From assembly GCA_022606135.1 (NCBI GenBank), contig JABYQN010000003.1:1736001-1800000 (forward strand): a DNA stretch of 64,000 nt, given 5' to 3'. Positions 1-10,456 of this stretch are shown in pieces; within the stretch, counting starts at the first letter, position 1, and the number at the start of each line of letters is the position of its first letter. Origin of the DNA: Fomes fomentarius. Its lineage: Eukaryota > Basidiomycota > Agaricomycetes > Polyporales > Polyporaceae. The notes beneath the pieces were generated by a model that made no database searches, was not told where the DNA came from, and saw only the letters and a list, made by a program, of their open reading frames with translations. A program made the translations under genes and the position numbers.

Positions 1-1183
1 TGTCATACCGAGCTCCTTCGCTGCAGCGATGAGGCGCAGAAGATCGGAAGGGCCCGCCCTAGAAGGCAACGCCTGTTCGAAATAGCACAGAGAGAGGAGT
101 GAAGCTAGCGTTCGTCCTTCTACTTGCAAAACCAAGGTCGGCATTTGGGATTCGTATGTCGGACTAGGGCTTTGTAAGTGCGGATAATGCCCTTGAAGCC
201 GGTATACACACCTGGAACGTTTAGACCCTTTGCACGTGCACTTGCGCGGGTTTTTCTTCGTGTTCACTGGCAAGGTCCGACACCTGCGAGTTGATCATAT
301 CCGAGATATTCGACAATACATGCTGGTGGACGGAGAATGAAACATTGTCGGACGAGGTACAGAATAGGTCAGGATGAGGGAGAGGCGGAGTAAAGGTTGG
401 AAGAGTGAAAGATTCAGACTGCGAGCCCGCTACATCACCTGTGGTAAGAAGCGGTGGGCGCGAAAGTTCGAATTGAGGGTCAACCTGTCCCCGCACGCGA
501 CGATACTCGCGAGGGCGAAAGACGTCTGCAGCAGTGATGCCCTCTGTCTCTGCCAGATCTTTGTAGTCCAGCTGCTCGTCCCCGAAGGTACATTCGACCG
601 CGCGGCGCGCAAGGGTTTCCGACTTGATCTGACAGGCGAGTGCCCACACCTTCAGAGCGTGACCACGCGAAGCGAGCTCCATGAGTTCGTCCTCCAAAAT
701 TTCGATGGGAGGCTCCATCTCGTACTCCATGGCAACGCGCAGGGAAAAGCGGATCTCCTCCAGGGTGCGTTGCACCGTGGGCTTCTTCCGGATGGGATAT
801 GAGAGGCGGAGGACGATCTCGAGGGCGTGGCTATCGGCATCCACGTCGATTGTGTGCATGATCGATGGAGAGGGCAGGGAGGAGAGCATGCGTTCGAACG
901 CGGGAGACGCCTCCTTGGAGATCTGCCTGTGAACGCGGAACTCGACGCGGTCGGTGCTGCGGAGGACGACATCGGCGCACGACCTGTCGAATGGATGCGA
1001 AGCTTGGGCATATCGGTGAGTGTCATGTAGGGGTGCGTCGGTGCAGAGCACATCGTAGGTCTTCTGTAGTTCAACACCATCTCGTTCTGACGCTGTGAGA
1101 CGCTCTTCGTCTCTGACAGCCTCAAAGCCGACAAAACCTCCCATTTCTTCACGAGCAGGGGCGATTTGGCGTTCTTCAGCCAT
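1..1183 (-). CDS. Tandem BTB/POZ-domain protein, partial at left edge
   Basis: The first ATG in frame is at 1183; the open frame further upstream has only a TTG. The N-terminal BTB domain begins around residue 57 with PFDRSCADVVLRSTDRVEF followed by FRVHRQISKEASPAFE, the usual start of the BTB fold. A second half begins near HPDLFCTSSDNVSFSV. The apparent stop at 221 is probably inside an intron. On the same strand positions about 145-1 encode a continuation in another phase (LVLQVEGRTLASLLSLCYF, then LLRLIAAAKELGMT), which matches the second half of the paralogues at 36782-38257 and 42364-43779. The gene therefore leaves the window. BTB proteins usually dimerise and may serve as CUL3 adaptors or transcription cofactors. 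The specific role here is unknown. The splice site near 150-240 was not resolved. Confidence 0.8.
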
Positions 1184-1368
1184 CCTATTTTTTGGGGGGG
1201 ATGTATGGTCACAGTCCAACGCGGTGCGGGATAGCTAGGGAGAGGATGCGCCGAAGAGCCCATCCGATACGGCTTTTATAAATTGTCTTCGCCCTTCCCT
1301 CGAACGAGCCATCGAAGCCATCGCAGGGTAACTCGTGGTTAACCCTCGTGCTATCGACGGCGCCAATG

Positions 1369-1379
1369 CTACCGCAGCA
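1369..1379 (-). promoter_or_regulatory. Conserved BTB-upstream motif TGCTGCGGTAG (copy 1)
   Basis: Exact copy on the gene strand, 185 nt upstream of the ATG at 1183. The outward sequence contains CCTCGTG about 18 nt further away, as at other copies, and a CCAAT box touches the motif. A TATA-like TTTATAAA lies around 1275-1282. The motif is shared with the BTB genes at 17162, 38257 and 61564. A regulatory role is inferred. Confidence 0.55.
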
Positions 1380-2375
1380 GCACTACTACATAGGACCCGG
1401 ACCTAGTGCAAGCATGCCGTCAGGGTCTCGAGGCTCAGATGTATCATCGACGCTGCACTCACTAACCTCGTGAATTCTGGCTCGAAAGCGGTGTATACTC
1501 GTGCCCTGCTGCGTCATGATGCCCAGCCTTGGATGATCGAAGCTCACTCAATGACCGCATTGACGCAGAGTCCCCCGGTCTTGATGCGAAGTAGTCCATC
1601 AAAGCCTTTCGAGTGCAGGATCGCGCCGCGTTCGGACAAGGTCGCCATCACCATATCGCAGATGACTGTGTGAGGGAGAATTATTAATGTCCGTGCAAAC
1701 GCATGATATACACGAAACCAGTAAAGATCAGGAGGACAATTGTGTATTCCGGATAGGCAAGGCATCCAATGTCAGACACTCTTAACCACAAGTTGAAAGT
1801 GAGGATTAGTGGAGCGACCACAATGAACGCACGTTCGAAAGGATGTAGATGCGAATTATGCGGTATAAGATGAGGGCTAGATAGTACAAGGGTCGGGTCA
1901 GATGCGACGGGAGGAACCAAGGAAGCCTATACGAAAGAGATACTGAGTCGTCACCATGTCATAAGAAAGATTGATATGACCATGACAGGAGAACATTCCC
2001 GGCTCAATTGGGAGCTGTTCTAAATGGTAGTACGGGCATGTGCCCGTCGCGAAACATTCAACAACGTTAGAATATCATAGTCATTCAGAGGAGAACGACT
2101 TCACATGCAACCCTCATTGAGGAGGATGTATGCGGCACTTATGTAGTCTAGGAATGCTGAGCAGAAACCGCCTTGGAAGGAGGCTCTACTTCATGCCCCG
2201 GGTTTGATTGTCAACAGGGAGTCTAGTTCCGGTTGACGTATGCCGGTGGGATTGTCAGATACAACGTACTCGTTACGCTAAAGTATGAGCTGCACGGTGC
2301 AATGAACATTGCAAAGAAGAAGATACGTGCAACACGAACTTATCCATCGATGGGCAATAACGCATATTCAAGGCG
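1380..2375. other. Intergenic, no supported gene
   Basis: Only short overlapping frames without recognisable domains are present. The 3' side borders the RPB4 terminus at 2376. Confidence 0.5.
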
Positions 2376-3008
2376 TCATGACTGGAATTTCCTCATGGTC
2401 TGGATCTCATCGAGTAGCGGTTGTAGCTTGTCGTCATCAATCTTGACAAGACTTTGATGTGGTTCGTGAACGCGTCGGGCAGAATCTAGATTAGCGAGAA
2501 CGCACCTCGGGATGATACTTTTTGCTTCCTCTGCGGTCACAGGACAGAGGTTCGCAATCTGCGCGATCTCGAACTGCGTCAATGCGGACTCTCTCCGCAA
2601 AGTTCTGAGAAGTCGGGATTAGGTGGAGGAATGGGTGTTGGGAATGAAAACTAGCAGCTATAGGACTCACTCTCGAATTGCCGCCGCCGCCTCCGGTTTG
2701 TCGAACTTCGCGAAGGTTTTCACATAGTCCAAAGTTTTGTTGTAGACACTGCCTAGCAGTGAGTCTGGATACAACACTGCTCCCCCAAACCACATACGCG
2801 GTATCTGGCGCAGCCTTCTCTGAGGGTCGATGTTCCAACAAGTAGCGAACTTCGGAAATCAGCAGACAACCAGCGTTGTTGAACTCTAAGCAAGCATTGC
2901 ATTGAGAAAAGCGTGCATAACGTCTGCGAAAGACTGAGGCAGACCAGGACCGAGCCTCAGAGCGGAGGCATCCTCTTCCTCGTACGCGGGACGATGGCGG
3001 AGAGACAT
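2376..3008 (-). CDS. RPB4: RNA polymerase II subunit Rpb4
   Basis: Encodes the Rpb4 stalk subunit, which pairs with Rpb7 on nuclear RNA polymerase II and acts in initiation, mRNA export and decay. Four exons close exactly in phase: 3008-2945, 2885-2798, 2748-2671 and 2604-2376, giving 152 aa. The acidic N-terminus EEEDASALRLGP joins EFNNAGCLLISEVRYLLEHR across the first intron (donor GTCTGC). The core VYNKTLDYVKTFAKFDKPE follows. The C-terminal HRDC-like part carries LTQFEIAQIANLCP and TAEEAKSIIP, the family hallmark, and ends DEIQTMRKFQS. Length and ending match other Rpb4 proteins. It is divergent from the transporter at 3447, with about 440 nt between the starts. Confidence 0.95.
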
Positions 3009-3446
3009 GGCGGCTCGAACAAGATATCTGTTTGCGCTTATTTTGCAAAGCCTTCTGAAACTAACAAGCACAAATACGCGACCCAGAATGGCAGGAGTGG
3101 AGGGCAGTCGCGTGGTGTTCGTTCAGTGTTCGTTACTCCCTGCTCAGTCTGGTCTCCATGTTTTCCTTATTACATTGACTTCTCCTACCTGTTTTTGCAC
3201 ATTACATACTCCTTCGGAACCCTAGACCGGCTAACACAAGTTGTGAAACGCCACGGACGCTACTTACGGGTTAAGGCGTAGCTGACAAAGCTGGCTTCGG
3301 ATCGCTTTCCTCACCGTCCTAATCCGGCAGCCTTATCCTCCGCCACACGAACACGTTCCGTCCAGTCCACTGCGCTTGACGTCTCCTCTGCTGGGTACCG
3401 CACCGCCACATTCTCGGCTCTGGACGCTGACGGAGAACCCTACGAA
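3009..3446. other. Divergent intergenic region between RPB4 and the transporter
   Basis: Probably holds both promoters. From about 3278 the frame of the downstream transporter is open and protein-like (LTKLASDRFPHRPNPAALSS, then ALDVSSAGYRTATFSALDA) but has no ATG. A TAG at 3275-3277 could be a splice acceptor. A short upstream exon of the transporter is therefore likely but was not found. Confidence 0.5.
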
Positions 3447-5430
3447 ATGGCGCAAATGTATGGTGCCGCGGAGGGCCACGAGGACCGGAACCACACCGTG
3501 GACGACTCACGATCGTCACGAGAAGACGACGCGCTTTTAGGACCTGTGGCAACGCCGCGAATACACAAGCATGATGGGCATGCAACTCTTGTCAGCTGTA
3601 CGAGTAATTTGGCGAACACGATCATAGGAAGCGGTGAGTCAAGTCCTTATGCAAGTTGTCAGTGAATTCTCAACGTATGCATGCGCACGTCCACAGGCAT
3701 GCTTACGTTCCCCATGGTGCGTCGAAGTTCTCGTTCACACATCCTAGTTTCTTAAAGCTCATTCACGACTGCAACATATATTACACCTCCTCATATCATC
3801 CATGTCCGACTAGGCACTGGCTACTGCTGGCCTGATACCAGGAATGATCACATGCGTTTTCTCTGGTGGCGTTGCGGCCTTCGGACTCTACTTACTATCC
3901 TTGTGTGCCACCAAGACACCGCACAGAAGAGCTTCCTTCTTCACCGTCGCTGAGATTACGTTCCCCAAAGCCGCTGTCTTTTTTGACGCTGCTATCGCCA
4001 TCAAGTGCTTCGGTGTATCTATCAGGTGCCTATTCTTATTTGGTGTGATCAAGCACCCAAGCCGTCACTGACTATGGTTCCATAGTTATCTCATAATCAT
4101 CAAGTCGCTTATGCCAAATGTTGTGCTCGCGCTTTATCACGATCTCACATCCCCAGACGTGAATCCTCCAACATGGATGCTATCTGGACAGAATTGGATC
4201 ACTATCATCATGATACCCCTGGTCCCGCTCACGTTCCTCCGGAAGCTGGACAGTCTCCGGCATACGAGCTATATCGCACTGTTCTCCGTTGGTGAGCCAT
4301 TTTGCACCGAAATGCGTGATATTTGACTCACTACCGGGGCAGCATATCTTGTGGTCATCGTGGTCGTCTGCTATTTCTTTCCTCTGGAGGGTACCCAAGA
4401 GCCCGGGGAGATTCACCTCATCAAGTTCACGTCTGGATTTGTGTCAACTTTCCCCGTACAAGTGTTCGCATTTACCTGCGCACAGAATGTAAGCCCTAAT
4501 GGTTGTGTGTGTTTCTTGAGTGTCTGACGCCCTTCTGCCCAGCTCTTCCCGATATTCAACGAGGTCCAGTCAAATACCCAGAGCCGGATGAACCTTGTTA
4601 TTGGCACGGCGATTGGTTCCGCAGCGTTAATCTACGAGATCATCGCTGTATTCGGCTACTTGACCTTCGGGTCCGCGGTATGTGGACACCAACAAGGGTG
4701 CAAATCTGATGTTGATCCTGATTTTGTTTCCAACCAGGTCGGCCCTAACATCATCGCGATGTACCCATCCACGTCTCTCTTCATTGCTATCGGGCAGCTA
4801 GCCATAGCGATCATGGTCATGTTCTCGTATCCTCTCCAAGTCCATCCATGTCGCAACTGCCTAGATAAGGTTTTTCATGCAGGGCAAACGATCAAGCCAG
4901 CAGCGGGAGATAACGACGAGGAACCCGAAGACGAGCATCACCCAAGCCACGACATGACCCCGTTGAAGCACACGTTGCTGACCGTTGCCATCGTTGCAAG
5001 CGGTTTCACAATAGCGTATCATGTAGACGACTTGAAGATGGGTACGTGGCTATGTTTCGAGCCCGCTGATGCGATGTGTTCATAATTGTGTCGCGCTTTA
5101 CGTGTCTATCAGTGCTCTCGTTTGTGGGGTCAACCGGCTCTACGACTATCTCATTCATCCTACCCGGCCTGTTTTGGTGGAAGGTCAGCGGTTCTTCGGT
5201 TTACAAGTACGTGAGCGCTGATATCCCCCGACAGCTTTCACGGGATGACCCTAGCGCTAACAAGACCCTGTCGAGGGCATCCCTGGCGTTGGCCCTCTAT
5301 GGCAGTTTCATCTTCGTGTTTTGGTCAGTACCACGCATGTCTCCTGCTTGACAAGTATTGACCCTTTGACCCCAGCCTGAGCTTCAATATCTGGGCCCTC
5401 TTCCATCCAGAATCGGAGACTTCACACTAA
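3447..5430 (+). CDS. AVT-type vacuolar amino-acid transporter (AAAP/SLC38 family)
   Basis: Multi-pass amino-acid permease of the AAAP family, similar to fungal Avt5/6/7 and animal SLC38 transporters, expected in the vacuolar membrane. Nine exons fit in phase: 3447-3633, 3697-3716, 3814-4025, 4086-4291, 4343-4488, 4543-4677, 4738-5041, 5113-5323 and 5376-5430, giving 491 aa from this ATG. The first helix contains the family signature ATLVSCTSNLANTIIGSG followed by MLTFPMALATAGLIPG. Later helices include SGGVAAFGLYLLSLC, NWITIIMIPLVPLTFLRKLD, LVIGTAIGSAALIYEIIAVF and LFIAIGQLAIAIMVMFSYPL. An acidic loop (DNDEEPEDEHH) precedes the last helices. The N-terminal tail probably begins further upstream, because the frame is open back to about 3278. 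The substrate cannot be told from the sequence. Confidence 0.88.
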
Positions 5431-5906
5431 TGTCAGCCCCTGTAGAACTTAAATATGATCTCCGTATGCGTATCATCTGCCTAAGCTGTAATATAATTTA
5501 TCATTGCCATCTCCCTCCCCCTGAACGCATAAATGAATTCAAGATGACAGCGTGATGGTATGAAGGCGGCGATTCGGCGGGGAGATGGGGGGTCGGGCGC
5601 TTATGAGACATTGTAGACCGAATGGGCGTCTGTCGTTACCTACACCTTACCCTCCGACCTGATGCACACCCGCCTGTCCTCCACATAGAACTCATCCATC
5701 TTGTTGCCTACGGGACTCCGAGTACTCGTCTGATAGATTAGTATGTCTGCTGGTGCGTTCTTTCCTGCTTTCCACGGGGGGTGCGCGAGAGTCTACGGAA
5801 CAAGCTGTGTCCCTCCTGCCCGTTCCTCCACACTGAGACTGCGCCTTGTTTCATTTGCCACCGATCAGATACCGCTATCCAATCCGCAGAAGCCTCACCG
5901 CACGCG
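5431..5906. other. Intergenic / 5' region of the R3H-SUZ gene
   Basis: No independent gene is seen. An in-frame ATG at 5781 would extend the next protein by 42 residues. Pyrimidine-rich stretches near 5500-5520 and 5750-5850 may belong to its promoter or leader. Confidence 0.4.
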
Positions 5907-8900
5907 ATGGACCACCTACGACCTCGGCGGGGGTCGGGGTCGCCGAAAACAGCGTTGTCGACGGGGACTGGCGACGCAGCCACAACGAGTAGCAGCATGA
6001 GCGCACCCGAAATTCAGACGGAGCGGTCACTTTCAGCAAGCCCTATCGCCGCATCACCATCATACAACCCCGCATCATCGACGTCTTCTCTTAACATGAA
6101 GTCAGAATCGTCTTGCAGCGCTTTGGAGGCCAGCTCGACGGCTCATACGATCGTCGACGTCGACCCCGATGCGCAGATACTAGAAGCCCTCAGAAGCAAG
6201 GATCGAATATATGTACTAAAGCTTGGAGAACAGATGGAGGGGCTGATCAAGGAACGCAGGTACGTCTCGGTCGTCTTCTTTGTGCATCCTTCCTGGCGTC
6301 ACACGACGATGCACTCCTTTCCCCACGGATCTATGGCACAATTTCGTTGGTGTGCTGTGTCGTCACTCAAATCCATGATGTGGTTTAGGGCTCTGCTCAC
6401 ATTATCCTCCGTGCAGGTTACGGCTAGACCTCACTCCGTCCACTTCATACCAACGCCTGCTCGTCCATCGATGCTCGGCCTACTACAGGTTGTCACCAGA
6501 GACTGATCCGGTCACAAAGACCATCACTGTCTACTATCGCTCAGAGTGTCGAATGTAAGTGCCATGACATCCGGTGTTGTATTTGTTGTATATGTCGCTC
6601 ACGGTTCCGCAGCCCCGCTCGACGTATCTGCGAACTGGTTCCTGCGGAAGAATCCGCGCAGCCAGCCTTCCAGATCATGCGACGCATTGACCGCCCGCTC
6701 CGAGGACGACAATACTCATCACAGCCGGGATCTACCGCCGGGGAAGATGCAGACACGTCGGACGTCGATGCGTCGGAAGCTGGGAGCATTGGGGGTGTCA
6801 GTAGCGCAGCCTCTTCCACTGCGAGGCGGCACAAAACCATAGAGGAGCGAGAAGCCGAGTATAACCAGGCGCGCTCTAGAATCTTCATGGGCTTCGAGGA
6901 GAAGAAGGACAAGGAGAAAGACATGAGCGCCAACTCGTCGACATTCAGCCTCGTATCTGGGTCTGGTTCGACGAGCGGTGGTCGCGGGAGCAGCATTGGC
7001 GATATGGATGACTCCGCCAGCTCTGCACCAACCGAGAGCGAGTGGTCAGGACCTGTCACAAGAGATAAGAGAGATGCACGAAGGGGTGCGGGGTCAACGA
7101 CGTCTTCGGTGAGATCTCTTAGATCATCGGGGCCTTCGTACAATGTGAATGGCTCTGGAAGTTCTCGCAATTCGCGTGCAACATCCCCTTCCTTCACGTA
7201 CCCCACTCTCTACGAGCCAGCGGCGGGTCCGCAGTACGAGCAACCACAGTACGTGGCTCAGTCCCCGCCTCAACCTCCTGGCTATGTCGGTCAATACGCC
7301 TACCCTGCATATAACCATCCGCCACCTGGACAGCCTTTCATGGGCCCGTACTACTACCAACCATATCCTTATCCTCCGCCTGCCGCGCCGTCACAGCATT
7401 CAGATCCAGTTCAAGGGGGTCCTGAAGTGATGTACCCACCGCCACCGCCTATGCAGAACATGTCCCACCAACCTCCATACGGCACCCCTGGTTACGTATG
7501 GGCTAATTCAACATCTCCTGGTCAGCCTCCACCACCACCACCACCACACGTTTCGCATCAATCTCAACACCACCCTCAACATCCGGGTTTGCCTCCTGGT
7601 CACCCCGATGGCCATCAATCTACTCACCCTGGACCGATATCTCCTCCAATGCAAAATACGCCTCAGTATCCACCATACCCACCTGGGCCTGCACCGTACG
7701 GCTATGGGGTGCCAGGTTACTACCAACAACCTTACCAGCCCGGCGTTCCTATGGGTCCTCCGCCTCCACCCATTCCAGGACAAATGTACCATCCCGGGTC
7801 CATGCCCGAATATGGCTCACCGAACGCTGGCAACGGCAACGGCATGGATGGACTCAATCTAAGCCGGACGTCTTCTCGGAACAGCAATGGGCATGGTAGC
7901 GTCAATGGTAAACGTGGAGCACCGCGAGCACGGGGTTCATGGACGTATGGGCCTGGTGTTAGCACTGGTGGGTTCACATACAATGCCAATGGCCCGCCCA
8001 ACGGTATGGGGTCGAGCGATGCTTATGGTCCTCGGTTGACCACAACTATGCGACGAACATCCAACACGTCGAGCGGTGGTAGTGCCGGAGCGAGAACTCC
8101 GGCAGACGAGACAGGTTCAACAACGGTAAGTCGCGTCCATCGATCTGGCGTTTGTGCAGTGTTTTCATCCTTACTTTATGTTGATATTTGGTTCTCTTCG
8201 CTGCCGTTGTGCTTCCTTCTTCGCACATCGTAGTCGTCTTCTACGACTTCTTCGTCTTCGCGGCGTACATTCACGTCTACCTCCACTTCATCCAAGCACC
8301 CTCTCCCCGCGCGTCCTGATTGGGCGGTCGGGCTCAAGCCTCAGCATCCACGCCACCACGACCACCACAACGCGTCACGGACGATGTCCCCTGCAAGGAT
8401 GGCTCCCCACCTTCCTTCGCAGCAACATCAAACGCAACCCGTTTTGCAATCGAACGACTTCCCTCCGCTCTCCTCAGGGTCAGGTCCTCAAGCACGAGCA
8501 CCAGTAGCTAGTGGAGCCTGGACGAATGCCTCCATCTCGCGCATTATGACGGTTAATCCGCAGGGAGCGACGAGCACTTGTGGTACCGCACTGGTGCACT
8601 ACCCAAGTTCTCAGCAGACTAGCCCGCAGGTGCCTTCAGCGCCTCCGCCTGCGGCTATTGGACGATTGGACGAACAAGACCCTGTGTTCGAACGGCCCCC
8701 GCCCAAGAACGCGGAACTGTTCAACCCCAAGGCAGCTGGCCGTAACGGCAGCAGCGCAGGTCGGATGGAGAATGGCCGGAGTCGAGCGAACACGGACAGT
8801 AGTACGTTAGGGCTGGTGGACAGGATGGGTTCCATGGCGCTTGCCGATACCTTCGGCAACGTTGGCGAGGGCCAGCCCATTACGATGCCGATCTTTGGCT

Positions 8901-8953
8901 CTGGCAGCGGCGAGTTAACGGTGGCAGGAGAGACCGCCGCTGCATCGTCATAG
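5907..8953 (+). CDS. R3H-SUZ domain RNA-binding protein
   Basis: Predicted single-strand nucleic-acid-binding protein resembling animal R3HDM1/ARPP21. Exons 5907-6259, 6417-6554, 6613-8125 and 8234-8953 join in phase to 907 aa. An N-terminal Ser-rich stretch leads into an R3H domain at about residues 110-180. It includes RIYVLKLGEQMEGLIKERR, then YQRLLVHRCSAYYRL, where R and H have the R-x3-H spacing, split by the first intron. A SUZ motif follows at about 237-262 (KTIEEREAEYNQARSRIFMG). The remainder is low-complexity, rich in Pro, Tyr and Gln with PPPP runs, typical of granule-associated RNA-binding proteins. A short motif RPDWAVGLKP lies in the last exon. Alternative starts are at 5781 and 5998. 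Domain identity is strong; the cellular role is inferred from the family. Confidence 0.88.
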
Positions 8954-9949
8954 CTTTCTCGCATCTCGCTATGAAGTTGCTCGTGGGTCCGTTCCCCGAC
9001 CGCTGTCTTTCCGCCGTCCTACAGGATCCCTTCATGTCTCTGCCCTATCGTTGTCGAGGTGCTGTCGTGTTACTTGGTTGTGTCGTGTCAGACTGATGTG
9101 TACTGGTGTCGTAATCTCTTGTCGGGTGGCTGATGTACGTGTGTGCGGTATACTACGGTTATACTTTTATACGCTACATATAGGCTAGCTGCCTTGCTCT
9201 GTGCGTTCTCCTTCCGCTCTCTCAGTACGGTGTTGTACCTGGTATCCTCGAAATCGAACTAATAGAATCCAGCGTCGTAATGGGCACAGTGACTGTGTCT
9301 TGTGACTCTTCCAAATCGTTCGAGCTTTCCTTCGGGAGGGAATGCACTATGCACTTGAGGGATTATACGGCGTATGTAGTCTCATGCCAAGACCCCCCTG
9401 CGCCGCGTTGCGCGTTCACTGTGTATTTGCGTCGAACGCGCTTGGGGCAAGAAGGGCGCCTAAGATACCGAATCGGGACATACTCCATAAGCGAACTTCC
9501 TAGCCGGTGCCACCGTGACTGTTCCTGCCATCATCGATATACTTGAGCGTCGCTGCTTTGCCTGGACGCTTGAAGCTTCAGTAGTCCGCGCATCTGTTGC
9601 CGTCTTTGTAACACGACAGTCAGGTTTCCCGTGTGGCTGCAACTAGCGGACGAGCATTGATCTCGAACGACTCCAGTCTGAGGTCCATCGGTACAGAGGG
9701 TTACGTTCATTTGTCACGACATCCTCCAAGTTTGTGGTACTCACCCAGTCCCTACCATCGATTCATGTAGGTTTCTGCCGGGTTCTGTAGTTGTGTACAC
9801 ATTCAAACACGTGGTGAGAGAGTTCTCAATGATATGTGGTTGGGCGATATATCTATTATGACAAAACGAGTGATAGCGTACGCCAGGTACTCCGCCAACG
9901 ACAAGGGTGCATCCGAGCAGCCAGCCCTCCTGAGCTCCTTCAACTCCGC
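8954..9949. other. Intergenic, 3' region of the R3H-SUZ gene
   Basis: AT-richer sequence around 9150-9185 (TATACTTTTATACGC and neighbours) could be the polyadenylation region. No gene is supported. Confidence 0.4.
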
Positions 9950-10456
9950 CTAACGTTCCAGCTCTGAGGTGTCCATGACGAGGCGGTAATAGTACTCCGG
10001 AACCGCCGTGGCTACCATCGCGGTGTCGGTGAAGACGAAGGCGCTGACCAACATGAGCATCGACCGATGCACATTGGCCACCCAGTCTAGTACCCCCGAC
10101 TCGGTTTGGGGTGGGCTCGTCATCGACACCATCGCCAACACGAGGGCGCTGGCGATGAGCAGTGCGATTTGACGGAACATCCTGCGCCGGGCGATGTGGG
10201 GGTCCGAGCGGAGGCGCAACATCGCGTAGATGGGGTCCTCGGCGGGGGTGCGCTCGAACTCGACCACTGCAGTCGACGCGGCGTTTGGTGTGATGCGTGT
10301 CCACTTCGTGGGGTCGAACGATGTGGGTGTTCGGGTTGTTGCGGTGCGACGCATGTGGGATCTGTGGGGCCTCGATGCGAAGATATCGGTGGAGAAGAAT
10401 GCTGTGGGTCGCTCAGCGACGCTCTCGGTGTGGCGGCGGACGATGGAAGGCATCAT
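9950..10456 (-). CDS. Uncharacterised small membrane protein
   Basis: A 168-aa frame starting with two Met codons. The first 70 residues are basic and hydrophilic. A conserved-looking stretch EDPIYAMLRLRSDPHIARRR precedes one hydrophobic helix (RQIALLIASALVLAMVSM). A second follows (HRSMLMLVSAFVFTDTAMVA). I do not recognise the family. The frame stops with TAG after DTSELER, yet the codons beyond it stay open for about 48 more residues and read like protein (AELKELRRAGCSDAPLSLAE, then YLAYAITRF). The C-terminus may thus be truncated by a recent stop mutation, or an intron was missed. Expression is unknown. Confidence 0.5.
   Translation of the reverse strand: MMPSIVRRHTESVAERPTAFFSTDIFASRPHRSHMRRTATTRTPTSFDPTKWTRITPNAASTAVVEFERTPAEDPIYAMLRLRSDPHIARRRMFRQIALLIASALVLAMVSMTSPPQTESGVLDWVANVHRSMLMLVSAFVFTDTAMVATAVPEYYYRLVMDTSELER

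Noticed and set aside
9741..10304. 187-aa minus-strand frame overlapping the membrane protein
   Set aside because: Lacks hydrophobic pattern and is His/Arg-rich; the 9950-10456 frame is more protein-like.
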